DNA of 64,000 bases, taken from NCBI RefSeq assembly GCF_030407495.1, contig NZ_JASDDG010000004.1:1-64000 (forward strand), given 5' to 3'. The notes beneath the pieces were generated by a model. That model was not told where the DNA came from. It saw only the letters and a program-made list of their open reading frames with translations, and searched no databases. This document shows positions 35,736 to 44,718 of this stretch, piece by piece. Positions within the stretch are counted from its first letter, which is position 1; each line of letters starts with the position of its first letter. The DNA is from Arthrobacter sp. APC 3897 (GTDB lineage Bacteria > Actinomycetota > Actinomycetes > Actinomycetales > Micrococcaceae). Both the position numbers and the translations under genes were made by a program.

Positions 35736-36757
35736 CGCAGGACGTCGTCGATGGCGGTCACGTTGGACCCCATCCACCCCAGATAGTCCTGGCCGTCAGG
35801 CAGGGTTTCGGAGAAGTCCAGCACGGGTACGCCTGCATCCTCTGCGACCGCCCGGACAGTTTCTGTCTGTGCCGTGGAGGTTTGGGTGTTGTAGGCCAGG
35901 AAGGCCACGTCGCCGGAGCGCAGCAGATCCTGCATCTCCTTCAGCACTGCCGGCGGAACGTCGGCGCCTTCTTCCACGGCAGCGGTGAAGTCAGCGGGCG
36001 TTACGTTGTGCAGGCCGGCAGCTTCAAACAGGTATTCGGGAACAGGTTCCGTCACCGCTACATCCCGGCCGCCGGCCGCGGCAGAGTCTTCGGCCAGGTT
36101 TGCCGTGAGCTCGTCGATGCCGCTGTTGAAGGCTGCGGCGTTGTCCCGGTAGGTGGAGGCGTGATCCGGGTCCACGGTGGCCAGGCGTTCTGCGGCCGCC
36201 TCGGCGAGCAGCCCCATCGCCTCGGGGCTGTACCAAACGTGTTCGTTGAAGGAACCGTGGGAATGTCCGGCGTGGCCGTGCGCGTGCCCGTCCCCGCTCC
36301 CGGCGGTGGAGTCGCCGCTGTGTGCTTCGTCGTCGTGTGCTTCACCGCCGTCGTGCGTTTCACCGGCTGTGTCCTCCAGTCCTGAAATCTCCACGGCGTT
36401 GAGGACGTCCGCACTGTCGATGCCGGAATCTGCCACCAGCGTCTCCATGAAGGTGTCGTAGCCCCCGCCGTTCAGGACCACGAGGTCCGCCTCGGAGACG
36501 GCCAGCTTGTCGCGCGCCGTCGCTTCATAGGAGTGCGGGTCCTGGCTGGGACGGTCGATGATCGAAGTGACGCTGACCCGGTCCCCGCCCACGCTCTCCA
36601 TGATGTTCCCGTAAACATTGGTGGAAGCCACCACGTCAAGCGTGCCGTCGCCCCCGCCTCCGGAGGATCCGGTGCCGGATTCGCTGGAGCAGCCGGAGAG
36701 CAGCAGGGCTCCCCCGGCCAGGTAGAGGCCGGCAAGACGGACGGAGGGTCGTCGCAT
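35732..36757 (-). CDS. znuA: Zinc-binding lipoprotein of the ABC importer
   Basis: The 341-aa cluster A-1 binding protein has a lipoprotein signal (LLLSGC, Cys23) and a Ser/Gly-rich linker. VVLNGGGYDTFME lies in the first lobe. A long His/Asp-rich loop, with GHAHGHAGHSH at its centre, is typical of zinc-specific ZnuA. The metal-site residues that follow are in HVWYSPEAM; Asp in FSETLPDG near the end fits the last ligand. It captures Zn2+ outside the membrane for ZnuBC. The ATG at 36757 has AGGGAA upstream; an in-frame ATG at 36790 has no ribosome-binding site. Confidence 0.93.
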   Translation of the reverse strand: MRRPSVRLAGLYLAGGALLLSGCSSESGTGSSGGGGDGTLDVVASTNVYGNIMESVGGDRVSVTSIIDRPSQDPHSYEATARDKLAVSEADLVVLNGGGYDTFMETLVADSGIDSADVLNAVEISGLEDTAGETHDGGEAHDDEAHSGDSTAGSGDGHAHGHAGHSHGSFNEHVWYSPEAMGLLAEAAAERLATVDPDHASTYRDNAAAFNSGIDELTANLAEDSAAAGGRDVAVTEPVPEYLFEAAGLHNVTPADFTAAVEEGADVPPAVLKEMQDLLRSGDVAFLAYNTQTSTAQTETVRAVAEDAGVPVLDFSETLPDGQDYLGWMGSNVTAIDDVLR

Positions 36758-36840
36758 AAGTTTTTGTTTCCCTGTCGAGCGGAAGTACATGGAGATGAAG
36801 GGGGAGTCCCGCGTGGGAACTCCCCCAGCATAACCTAAAC

Positions 36841-36853
36841 GCGAATCATTCGC
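36841..36853. promoter_or_regulatory. Candidate Zur box upstream of znuA
   Basis: GCGAATCATTCGC is a perfect palindrome around one central base. On the znuA strand its core GAATGATTC resembles actinobacterial Zur boxes built around ATGAT. It lies 84 bp upstream of the znuA start, near TAGGTTAT, a possible -10. Confidence 0.65.
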
Positions 36854-36882
36854 ATCTAGGAATGCCTGATACCGGTCACGGG

Positions 36883-37953
36883 TTACTCGGAATAGCTTTC
36901 CCCGGACCGCCGAAAACCCTGGGCCTGCGTAGCGTCACGAATCTCGCCCACCAGCTGCTCAATAATGTCTTCCAGGAAGAGCACGCCGCGCGTCTGGTTG
37001 TCCGGGCCGAGCACACGGGCCAAGTGGGATCCGGTGCGCTGCATGGTGGCCAGGGCATCCTCAATCCCGTCCTCGAGCCGCAGGTTCGCCAGCGTCCGCA
37101 CCTTGTTTTCGGTCAGCGGACGGTCATAAGCATCCAGCGGCATGGCCATGATGTCCTTCAGGTGCATGTACCCCGTCAGGTTGCCGTGTTCATCCATCAG
37201 TACAAACCGGGAGAAACCCGTGCGTCCCACGGCTTTTTCGAATTCTGCCGGGGTGGTGTCGGTGCTCAGCGTGACAAGCTCGTCCAGCGGCACCATCACT
37301 GTCCCGGCGGACTGCCCGGAGAACTCCAGCGCTCCCGAGATAACGCCCGAATCATCGGCCACCAACCCGTGCTTCGTGGACTCCTGCACAATGGACTGCA
37401 TTTCTTCCAGGGTGAAGGCCGAGGACACCTCATCCTTGGGGGTAATGCCCATGACCCGCAGCGCATGGTTGGCCAGCCAGTTCAGGCTCCCAATCACAGG
37501 CCGGACCAGCCGGGAAATGAAGACCAGCGGAGGCGCCAGAAGCAGCGCCGCCCGGTCCGCCACGGACACGGAGATATTCTTCGGCACCATTTCACCGAAG
37601 GTCACGTGCAGGAAAGTAACAATCAGCAGCGCCACCAGGAACCCGGCGCCGTCGGCGAATTCCACCGGAAGGCCCAGGGCCTCCAGCGGAGCGGCCAGCA
37701 GGTGGTGGATCGCCGGTTCGGCCACGGAGAGAATGAGCAGGGAGCACACCGTGATGCCCAGCTGGGCGCAGGCCAGCATCAGGGAGACGTGCTCCATGGC
37801 CCACAATGTGGTTTTCGCCCGCTTGGACCCCGCTTCGGCCAACGGCTCAATTTGGCTGCGGCGCGCGGACATGACGGCAAATTCGCCGCCCACGAAGAAC
37901 GCGTTGCCGATCAGCAGAACCACCAGCCAGAAAATACCCATGACGTCGCTCAT
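36883..37953 (-). CDS. CNNM/CBS-domain membrane protein without CorC domain
   Basis: The 356-aa protein has an N-terminal CNNM (DUF21) membrane domain of three to four helices (VGGEFAVMSARRSQIE near residue 22, FGEMVPKNISVS near 120), then a CBS pair (about 195-340; VMVPLDELVTL and RFVLMDEHGNLTGYMHL). It lacks the C-terminal CorC_HlyC domain that its upstream neighbour has. CNNM proteins are linked to Mg2+ (or Co2+) efflux, with CBS domains that bind ATP-Mg. Its start overlaps the neighbour's stop, so the two may form a heteromer. Confidence 0.85.
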   Translation of the reverse strand: MSDVMGIFWLVVLLIGNAFFVGGEFAVMSARRSQIEPLAEAGSKRAKTTLWAMEHVSLMLACAQLGITVCSLLILSVAEPAIHHLLAAPLEALGLPVEFADGAGFLVALLIVTFLHVTFGEMVPKNISVSVADRAALLLAPPLVFISRLVRPVIGSLNWLANHALRVMGITPKDEVSSAFTLEEMQSIVQESTKHGLVADDSGVISGALEFSGQSAGTVMVPLDELVTLSTDTTPAEFEKAVGRTGFSRFVLMDEHGNLTGYMHLKDIMAMPLDAYDRPLTENKVRTLANLRLEDGIEDALATMQRTGSHLARVLGPDNQTRGVLFLEDIIEQLVGEIRDATQAQGFRRSGESYSE

Positions 37954-39368
37954 CGCTGGTTCCCCCCGCCGGCAGCATCCTTCACCGGAGCATCAGCTCC
38001 GGCTTCGCTCTTGGGCCCGGACTTTTTCGAAGCAGCGGGCGCACTTTCATCGACAGCGGAAGGATCGTCGTCGTCGTACCGGGGAATGAAACTGACGCGG
38101 TCAATGCGCCGGCCGTCCATGCGTTCAACTTCCAGGAGACCGCCCTCAACGTTCACGCGGTCACCCGCGGCTGCAATGCGGCCCAGCTCGGCCATGATGT
38201 AGCCGCCCACCGTTTCATAACCGGATTCATCGGGAATGTTCAGCAGCGGCACAAGCCTGGAGACTTCGTCAGGCCGCATGATGCCCGGGAAGTACCAGGC
38301 GCCGGCGGCGCTCTGCAGCACGCCCGGCTTGATCTTGTCGTGTTCGTCGGAGACTTCCCCGACGATCTCCTCCACCAGGTCCTCAAGGGTTGCTACCCCT
38401 GCTGTTCCGCCCCATTCATCGAGTACGACGGCGAGCTGCAGGTTTGCACCCCGGAGCTCGGAGAGCAGACTGTCCAGGTGCACCGTTTCGGGCACGCGGA
38501 GGACCTCGCTCATAATGGCTCCCGCCGGCAGGTCCGCGCGGCGGCTGCGGGGCACAGCCACGGCCTTTTTCACGTGCACCACTCCCCTGATGTCATCCGG
38601 GGAATCCCCCAGGACGGGAAAGCGTGAATATCCGGTGCGGCGGGCAGCTTCAATGACATCCGCCACGGACTGCTCCGAATCAATGGTCTCCAGCCGGATG
38701 CGCGGCGTCATGACATCGGCCGCCGTCCGCTCCGCGAAGGAAAACGTGCGGGACAGGAAGTTCGCTGTTCCCTGGTCCAGGGTGCCCATCTCGGCTGACC
38801 TGCGGACCATGGAAGAAAGCTCGGCGGGGGTGCGCGCTCCGGTGACTTCCTCCTTGGCCTCGAGGCCAAAGAGGTTCAGGACCTTGTTGGAGAAGCCGTT
38901 GAGCACCAGGATGGCCGGCTTGAAGACCACGGTGAAGGCCAGCTGCGGCCGGGCAAGGGCGCGCCCCATGCGGAACGGCAGTGAGATGGACATGTTCTTG
39001 GGGATCAGCTCACCCAGGAGCATGGACAGGAACGTCGCCAGGACCATGGCCGTCACGACGGACACCGAATCCACTGCAACGGGCGGCAGTCCCAGCGCCG
39101 CCAGCGGGGTTTTCAGCAGGCGGCCCACTGACGGTTCCATCACGAAACCGGTCAGCAGCGTGGTGAGCGTAATGCCCAGCTGGCAGCTGGACAGCTGCGT
39201 GGACAGGGAGGTCAGGCAGCGCAGGAGCGGCTCGGCGCCCTTGTCGCCGTTTTCCACCGCCCGCCGGACCGTGGGCTGGTCGAGGGCAACCAGGGAAAAC
39301 TCAACAGCCACAAAAAAGCCGGTGCCGAGAATCAGCACCAGGCCAAAGAAGAGATATAACCATTCCAT
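37950..39368 (-). CDS. CNNM/CBS/CorC_HlyC hemolysin-family membrane protein
   Basis: The 472-aa protein has the full layout: CNNM membrane domain (VAVEFSLVALDQPTV near residue 22, LGELIPKNMSIS near 120), CBS pair (about 215-345; VMTPRIRLETI and LDEWGGTAGVATLEDLVEEI), then a CorC_HlyC domain (about 355-440), and a charged Ala/Lys-rich tail. Proteins of this type are annotated as hemolysin or magnesium/cobalt efflux proteins; ion transport is the better supported role. It leads the two-gene operon. The start ATG at 39368 has GGAAG 7 nt upstream. Confidence 0.87.
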   Translation of the reverse strand: MEWLYLFFGLVLILGTGFFVAVEFSLVALDQPTVRRAVENGDKGAEPLLRCLTSLSTQLSSCQLGITLTTLLTGFVMEPSVGRLLKTPLAALGLPPVAVDSVSVVTAMVLATFLSMLLGELIPKNMSISLPFRMGRALARPQLAFTVVFKPAILVLNGFSNKVLNLFGLEAKEEVTGARTPAELSSMVRRSAEMGTLDQGTANFLSRTFSFAERTAADVMTPRIRLETIDSEQSVADVIEAARRTGYSRFPVLGDSPDDIRGVVHVKKAVAVPRSRRADLPAGAIMSEVLRVPETVHLDSLLSELRGANLQLAVVLDEWGGTAGVATLEDLVEEIVGEVSDEHDKIKPGVLQSAAGAWYFPGIMRPDEVSRLVPLLNIPDESGYETVGGYIMAELGRIAAAGDRVNVEGGLLEVERMDGRRIDRVSFIPRYDDDDPSAVDESAPAASKKSGPKSEAGADAPVKDAAGGGNQR

Positions 39369-39864
39369 TTAAGCTTCCACCGCCGGAATCATCAGGGGAA
39401 GCGCGGCAGGAAGCACCGCTGGGGAGTGCCCGCAGTGTGCGGCAGGCGGGGGGTGATCGGCCGAAGCCGGTCTGGAAGGCTCCGATGCGGCGCCGGGGGT
39501 GCGGGGTGAGTGGGTGCGGGCGTGGCCGGCTCTGTGCGTGCGGTCCGCAGGAGCTGCGGACGGGGACGCAGGCCGGCGCCTAGAGAAACTGTCCATGAGA
39601 TTTTCAGTTTACAGGTTTGGGTTTGCCGCGCCACTGGTAAAACGGAACGGCCGCGCACCCGCGGAGAAGCCTGCGCGCGTGAGACCCCGCTGCAGGACGG
39701 ATGTCAAACAGAATTGGCCAGTTGTCCCGCAATGTCACTAGACTGGCATGAAGTCTCGGTCACTGCGCACCGGCCGGGCCGCACCAGTGAGCTTTGAGGC
39801 TTCTTGCCCTCAGACATGGTGCCAATCAGGGCAAAAGGCAACTCATGGAAGAGGCGTATTAACA
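39369..39864. other. Intergenic region between the CNNM operon and kgd (496 bp)
   Basis: No convincing gene is seen on either strand; open frames here are short and have biased composition. The region must hold divergent promoters. TAGACT at 39739-39744 is a possible -10 for kgd, with TTGGCC 19 bp upstream as a weak -35. The kgd leader would then be about 115 nt long. Confidence 0.5.
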
Positions 39865-42800
39865 GTGCCAGACCAATCCAACCACCGGCTGCCGGAAGAA
39901 TTCGGCGGCAACGAGTGGCTTGTCGATGAACTCTACGAGCAGTACCTCAAGGACAAGAACTCGGTTGACAAGAAGTGGTGGAGCATTTTCGACTCCTTTA
40001 AGAACGAGGAAGCCGGGGACTCCGCTTCAGCTGCTTCCCGTGGAAACGGATCGTCAGCTCCGAGCGAACTCGGCGCCAATCCCACAACGCGCCAGCTCCC
40101 TGTAGTGCAGGCCGAGTCCGCCAAGCCGAAGGCCTCCGGCGAATCCCCCGCCTCCACCCAGCAGTCCGGCAAGCCTCCGGTTGCCAAGGAGTCCGCAGCG
40201 TCCAACTCGGCCGCCAAGGACTCCAAGCCCGCAGCAGGCAAGGCCGAAGCTGAGGGAACCAAGCCAGCAGAGAGCAAGACTCCGCCGATTCCGGCCCAGC
40301 TGCCCAAGACCCAGCCCAACAGCAAGCCCTCGGAAGAGGACAAGGTCAACGTCCTGCGCGGACCGGCCAAGGCCATCGCCACCAACATGGACCTGAGCCT
40401 GAGCGTCCCCACGGCAACCACTGTGCGTGCCGTGCCCGCAAAGCTGCTGATCGACAACCGCATTGTCATCAACAGCCATCTGGAGCGCGCCCGCGGCGGC
40501 AAGGTCTCCTTCACCCACCTCCTCGGCTACGCCATCATCCGCGCCGCAGCCCAGTTCCCGTCACAGAACGTCTACTACGACGTCGTGGACGGCAAGCCTG
40601 TGGCTGTGCAGCCCGCGCATGTGAACTTCGGCCTGGCCATTGATATGCCGAAGCCGGACGGAACCCGCCTGCTTGTGGTGCCGAACATCAAGAAGGCCGA
40701 AACGCTGAACTTCTCGGAGTTCTGGCAGGCGTATGAAGATCTCGTGAAGAAGGCCCGGAACGGCAAGCTCACGGCGGACGATTACAAGGGCACCACCATC
40801 TCGCTGACCAACCCGGGCGGCATTGGAACGGTCCACTCCGTTCCCCGCCTGTCCAAGGGCCAGGCCTGCATCATCGGTGCCGGCGCCCTGGATTACCCGG
40901 CTGAGTTCCAGGGTTCCAACGAGAAGATCCTGGCCCAGAATGCCATCTCCAAGGTCATCACCCTGACCTCCACCTACGATCACCGCGTGATCCAGGGTGC
41001 CGGCAGCGGCGAATTCCTGCGGATCATCCACCAGCTGCTCCTCGGCGAGCAGGGGTTCTACGACGAGATTTTCGAATCCCTGCGGATCCCCTACGAGCCC
41101 GTGCGCTGGAGCCCGGACATCCAGGTCAATCCGGACGAGCAGATCAACAAGGTTGCCCGCATCCAGCAGCTGATCCATGCGTACCGCGTCCGCGGACACC
41201 TGATGGCGGACACCAACCCGCTGGAGTACGTCCAGCGCCGCCACGCGGACCTGGATGTGCTGACCCACGGCCTGACCCTTTGGGACCTGGACCGGGAGTG
41301 GCCCACCGGCGGCTTCGGCGGCAAGCCCATGCTCAAGCTGCGCAAGATTCTTGGCGTGCTCCGCGATGCGTACTGCCGCACCGCCGGAATCGAGTACATG
41401 CACATCCAGGATCCGGCGGAACGCGAGTGGTTCCAGAACCGTCTGGAAACCAAGTACAGCAAGCCGACGCGCGAAGAACAGCTGCGCATCCTCGGCAAGC
41501 TGAATGCGGCCGAAGCTTTCGAGACCTTCCTGCAGACGAAGTTCGTCGGCCAGAAGCGCTTCTCGCTGGAAGGCGGCGAGTCCCTGATCCCGCTGCTGGA
41601 CACCGTGATTTCCGGTGCCGCCGACGACGGTCTGGCTGAGGTCGGCATCGGCATGGCCCACCGCGGCCGCCTGAACGTGCTGACCAACATCGCAGGCAAG
41701 ACCTACGCCCAGGTCTTCCGTGAATTCGAAGGAACCCAGGACCCGCGCAGCGTCCAGGGCTCCGGTGACGTGAAGTACCACCTCGGCACCGAAGGCACCT
41801 TCACCTCGGACAACGGCAACCAGACCAAGGTGTATCTGGCTGCCAACCCGTCCCACCTCGAAGCCGGGGATTCCGTGCTCGAAGGCATCGTGCGTGCCAA
41901 GCAGGACCGCCTGGACCAGGGTGACGAGTTCCCTGTCCTGCCGATCCTGATCCACGGCGACGCCGCTTTTGCCGGCCAGGGCGTGGTGGCGGAGACGCTG
42001 AACCTTTCCCAGCTCCGCGGCTACCGCACCGGCGGAACCATCCACGTTGTGGTCAACAACCAGGTGGGTTTCACCACCTCGCCCACGTCGTCGCGCTCCT
42101 CGGTGTACTCCACCGACGTCGCCAAGATGGTTCAGGCTCCGATCTTCCACGTGAACGGCGATGACCCGGAGCAGGTGGTGCGCATTGCGCAGCTGGCCTA
42201 TGACTACCGCCAGCGCTTCCACAAGGATGTCGTCATCGACATGGTCTGCTACCGCCGCCGCGGGCACAACGAGGGCGATGACCCCTCGATGACCCAGCCG
42301 ATGATGTACAGCCTGATCGAGGCCAAGCGCTCCGTGCGCAAGCTGTACACCGAGTCCCTGATCGGACGCGGAGACATCAGCCAGGAAGAAGCGGAACAGG
42401 CACTGCGCGACTACCAGGGCCGCCTGGAACGGGTGTTCGCAGAAACACACGCTGCCCAGACCTCTCCCCTGCCGGTCATCACCAAGGACACCGAAGCCGT
42501 CTCGGATCTGGAACGCCCGGCGTCCCAGCAGGAAGGCAGCACCATTGTCTCCCCGGCGTCCACGGCCATTTCCGCCGAGGTCCTGGCACACATCGGCAAG
42601 GCTCACGTAGCCGTACCCGAAGGCTTCACGGTGCACCCGAAGCTGAAGGCCCTGCTGGAAAAGCGCGAGCAGATGTCCCGCGAAGGCGGCATCGACTGGG
42701 GCTTTGCTGAGATCGCAGCCTTTGGCTCGTTGGTCATGGAAGGCGTCCCCGTCCGCCTTGCCGGCCAGGATTCCCGCCGCGGTACCTTCACGCAGCGCCA

Positions 42801-43713
42801 TGCCGTCTTCCACGACCGGGCAACCGGTGAGGAATGGATGCCGCTGGCCGACCTGGATCCGAACCAGGCCAAGCTGTGGATCTACGACTCGCTGCTGTCG
42901 GAATTCGCTGCCATGGGCTTCGAGTACGGATACTCCGTGGAGCGACCGGATGCCCTCGTGCTGTGGGAAGCGCAGTTTGGCGACTTCGTCAACGGTGCGC
43001 AGACCATCATCGACGAGTTCATCTCCTCGGCGGAACAGAAGTGGGGCCAGCGTTCCTCGCTGGTGCTGATGCTTCCGCACGGCTACGAAGGCCAGGGCCC
43101 GGACCACTCCTCGGCCCGGATTGAGCGCTTCCTGCAGATGTGCGCCGAGGACAACATGATCGTGGCGAACCCCACCACGGGTGCTTCGCACTTCCACCTG
43201 CTGCGCCGCCAGGCCTACAGCCGGCCGCGGAAGCCGCTGATTATCTTCACGCCGAAGCAGCTGCTGCGCCTGAAGGCAGCAGCAACGTCCGTGGAAGACT
43301 TCACGCAGGGTTCGTTCCAGCCGGTCATCCCGGAGCACGCAGACCTGGACGCGAACGCCGTCGACCGCGTGCTGCTCGTCTCCGGCCGCCTGTACTACGA
43401 TCTGCTGGCCAACCGGCAGAAGACAGGTGACGAAAAGACGGCCATTGTCCGTGTCGAGCAGCTGTACCCGCTGCCCGTCGCGGAAATCCAGGCGGCTGTC
43501 GCCAAGTACCCGAACGCTGACATCGTTTGGGCACAGGATGAGCCTGCCAACCAGGGTCCCTGGCCGTTCATCGGCCTGAACCTGCCGGCACAGCTGGACC
43601 GTCCGCTGCGCCTGGTGTCGCGTCCGGCATCCGCGTCCACTGCCACCGGCTCGGCCAAGCGGCACGCCGTGGAGCAGGACATTCTTGTCAAGAAGGCCTT
43701 CGAGCGTCAGTAG
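39865..43713 (+). CDS. kgd: Multifunctional 2-oxoglutarate dehydrogenase/decarboxylase (Kgd, E1 with fused E2-like domain)
   Basis: Kgd is the thiamine diphosphate enzyme of 2-oxoglutarate oxidation in actinobacteria, working in a complex with lipoylated E2p and Lpd. The 1282-aa protein has an N-terminal segment with [13 protein letters not shown], an Ala/Lys/Pro-rich linker, an E2-type acyltransferase core (about 160-400) with [14 protein letters not shown], and the E1 domains, including [12 protein letters not shown], a ThDP-binding [11 protein letters not shown] and HNEGDDPS. Mycobacterial Kgd (about 1227 aa) has the same layout. GTG at 39865 has GGAAGAGG upstream and begins the conserved N-terminus. 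In relatives an FHA protein inhibits it by binding an N-terminal Thr; the conserved Thr was not seen here in an obvious form. Confidence 0.95.
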   Translation: MPDQSNHRLPEEFGGNEWLVDELYEQYLKDKNSVDKKWWSIFDSFKNEEAGDSASAASRGNGSSAPSELGANPTTRQLPVVQAESAKPKASGESPASTQQSGKPPVAKESAASNSAAKDSKPAAGKAEAEGTKPAESKTPPIPAQLPKTQPNSKPSEEDKVNVLRGPAKAIATNMDLSLSVPTATTVRAVPAKLLIDNRIVINSHLERARGGKVSFTHLLGYAIIRAAAQFPSQNVYYDVVDGKPVAVQPAHVNFGLAIDMPKPDGTRLLVVPNIKKAETLNFSEFWQAYEDLVKKARNGKLTADDYKGTTISLTNPGGIGTVHSVPRLSKGQACIIGAGALDYPAEFQGSNEKILAQNAISKVITLTSTYDHRVIQGAGSGEFLRIIHQLLLGEQGFYDEIFESLRIPYEPVRWSPDIQVNPDEQINKVARIQQLIHAYRVRGHLMADTNPLEYVQRRHADLDVLTHGLTLWDLDREWPTGGFGGKPMLKLRKILGVLRDAYCRTAGIEYMHIQDPAEREWFQNRLETKYSKPTREEQLRILGKLNAAEAFETFLQTKFVGQKRFSLEGGESLIPLLDTVISGAADDGLAEVGIGMAHRGRLNVLTNIAGKTYAQVFREFEGTQDPRSVQGSGDVKYHLGTEGTFTSDNGNQTKVYLAANPSHLEAGDSVLEGIVRAKQDRLDQGDEFPVLPILIHGDAAFAGQGVVAETLNLSQLRGYRTGGTIHVVVNNQVGFTTSPTSSRSSVYSTDVAKMVQAPIFHVNGDDPEQVVRIAQLAYDYRQRFHKDVVIDMVCYRRRGHNEGDDPSMTQPMMYSLIEAKRSVRKLYTESLIGRGDISQEEAEQALRDYQGRLERVFAETHAAQTSPLPVITKDTEAVSDLERPASQQEGSTIVSPASTAISAEVLAHIGKAHVAVPEGFTVHPKLKALLEKREQMSREGGIDWGFAEIAAFGSLVMEGVPVRLAGQDSRRGTFTQRHAVFHDRATGEEWMPLADLDPNQAKLWIYDSLLSEFAAMGFEYGYSVERPDALVLWEAQFGDFVNGAQTIIDEFISSAEQKWGQRSSLVLMLPHGYEGQGPDHSSARIERFLQMCAEDNMIVANPTTGASHFHLLRRQAYSRPRKPLIIFTPKQLLRLKAAATSVEDFTQGSFQPVIPEHADLDANAVDRVLLVSGRLYYDLLANRQKTGDEKTAIVRVEQLYPLPVAEIQAAVAKYPNADIVWAQDEPANQGPWPFIGLNLPAQLDRPLRLVSRPASASTATGSAKRHAVEQDILVKKAFERQ

Positions 43714-43721
43714 GCTAAGTT

Positions 43722-43756
43722 GGGGTGGGGCGCCGCGGCGCCCCACCCCGTTTTTT
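43722..43756 (+). terminator. Intrinsic terminator after kgd
   Basis: A perfect 14-bp inverted repeat (43722-43735 with 43736-43749), very GC-rich and with almost no loop, is followed by GTTTTTT. It starts 9 nt after the kgd stop. Confidence 0.9.
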
Positions 43757-43776
43757 GTGACCGGAGAAGGTGACTA

Positions 43777-44376
43777 GTGGAACAACGCAAAATCAGGCTT
43801 GCAGCCGTCGGCGACGAGCTGCTGGCCGGGCACGGCGACCCTCGCGCCCTGGGCTGGCTGGGCCGCGTTTTGGCCCGCACCACCCCCGAAAACGTCAATG
43901 TACAGGCGTATACCCTTGCGGCGCCCCAGGAGGGAACCGAGTCGCTGGCCAACCGCTGGCTGCAGGAAGCCGGCCGCCGTTTTGACGAAAGATGTGAAAA
44001 CCGGCTGGTGATCGGGCTGTCCGACCGGGACCTGGATCTCGATCTGTCTACAGCCAGAAGCCGCCTCAACCTGGCGAATATCCTCGACGGGGCTGCACAG
44101 ATGAGCATCAAGGTTTTCGTCGTCGGTCCCCCGCCGGGGCTGGATGCCGAGCGGAACCGCCGCCTGTCCGATCTCTCAGCGGCTTTTGGTGACGTGACTA
44201 CACGGCGCAAGCACATGTACGTGGACACCCTGACCCCGCTGCTCAACCATGAACAGTGGCGCACTGATCTGGCATCCAACGGTGGAACACCCGGACAGGC
44301 CGGCTACGGCCTCATGGCCTGGCTGGTCCTCCACCGCGGCTGGTACCGCTGGCTGGACCTTCCGGATATGAACTGA
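43777..44376 (+). CDS. SGNH/GDSL-hydrolase-like protein lacking catalytic residues
   Basis: The 199-aa protein begins RLAAVGDELLAG, which matches block I of SGNH hydrolases (GDSL), but the nucleophile Ser is Glu14. Near the end, SNGGTPGQAGYGLM matches block V (usually DGxHPxxxGY), with Asp168 replaced by Asn and His171 by Thr. GLSDRDL near residue 80 sits where block III (GxND) should be. The fold seems kept while the triad is gone, so it is probably a binding or scaffold protein, or has another activity. GTG at 43777 is the likely start, with GGAGAAGG about 8 nt upstream. Strong hairpins on both sides isolate it as a single-gene unit. Confidence 0.75.
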   Translation: MEQRKIRLAAVGDELLAGHGDPRALGWLGRVLARTTPENVNVQAYTLAAPQEGTESLANRWLQEAGRRFDERCENRLVIGLSDRDLDLDLSTARSRLNLANILDGAAQMSIKVFVVGPPPGLDAERNRRLSDLSAAFGDVTTRRKHMYVDTLTPLLNHEQWRTDLASNGGTPGQAGYGLMAWLVLHRGWYRWLDLPDMN

Positions 44377-44397
44377 AAATAGAAAAAAGCACTCCCT

Positions 44398-44428
44398 GAG
44401 GGCCCCCGGCGACACGCCGGGGGCCCTC
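44398..44428. terminator. Strong GC-rich hairpin after the SGNH-like gene
   Basis: Perfect 14-bp arms (44398-44411 and 44415-44428) enclose 3 nt. No T run follows on the plus strand; on the minus strand CTTTTTT comes about 10 nt later. It is most probably a terminator with a weak tail. Confidence 0.7.
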
Positions 44429-44718
44429 TACACATTAAGTCGCATTGCCCCAAGTAGTTTTCCCCGCCCGCTCTGGCGGCGGCAACAGGAAATCCGTGCA
44501 GAACCGCGGAGTTACGGTCCGCTTCTGCACCCAACGCACCTTCCTGCACAACCCTGCTGACGCGCTTTCCAGGTAACAATCAGTTAACGTCCGCTCACAG
44601 TTAGCACAGCGGAAACATTTAGTGACTAGTCTTTCGGAACATGTGGCGGTCATCACGATCGCTTGGGGGAGCCGCCAGCGGTGGTTCCTGACGACTTCTT
44701 CACAAGTTAGGACTACGA

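Noticed and set aside
39748-39864. ATG at 39748 as start of kgd
   Set aside because: The 39 added residues are not typical of Kgd, and GTG 39865 has a good ribosome-binding site right before the conserved N-terminus.
40561-43746. A 1061-codon open frame antisense to kgd
   Set aside because: Same composition effect; kgd is certain and the antisense product has no recognisable motif.
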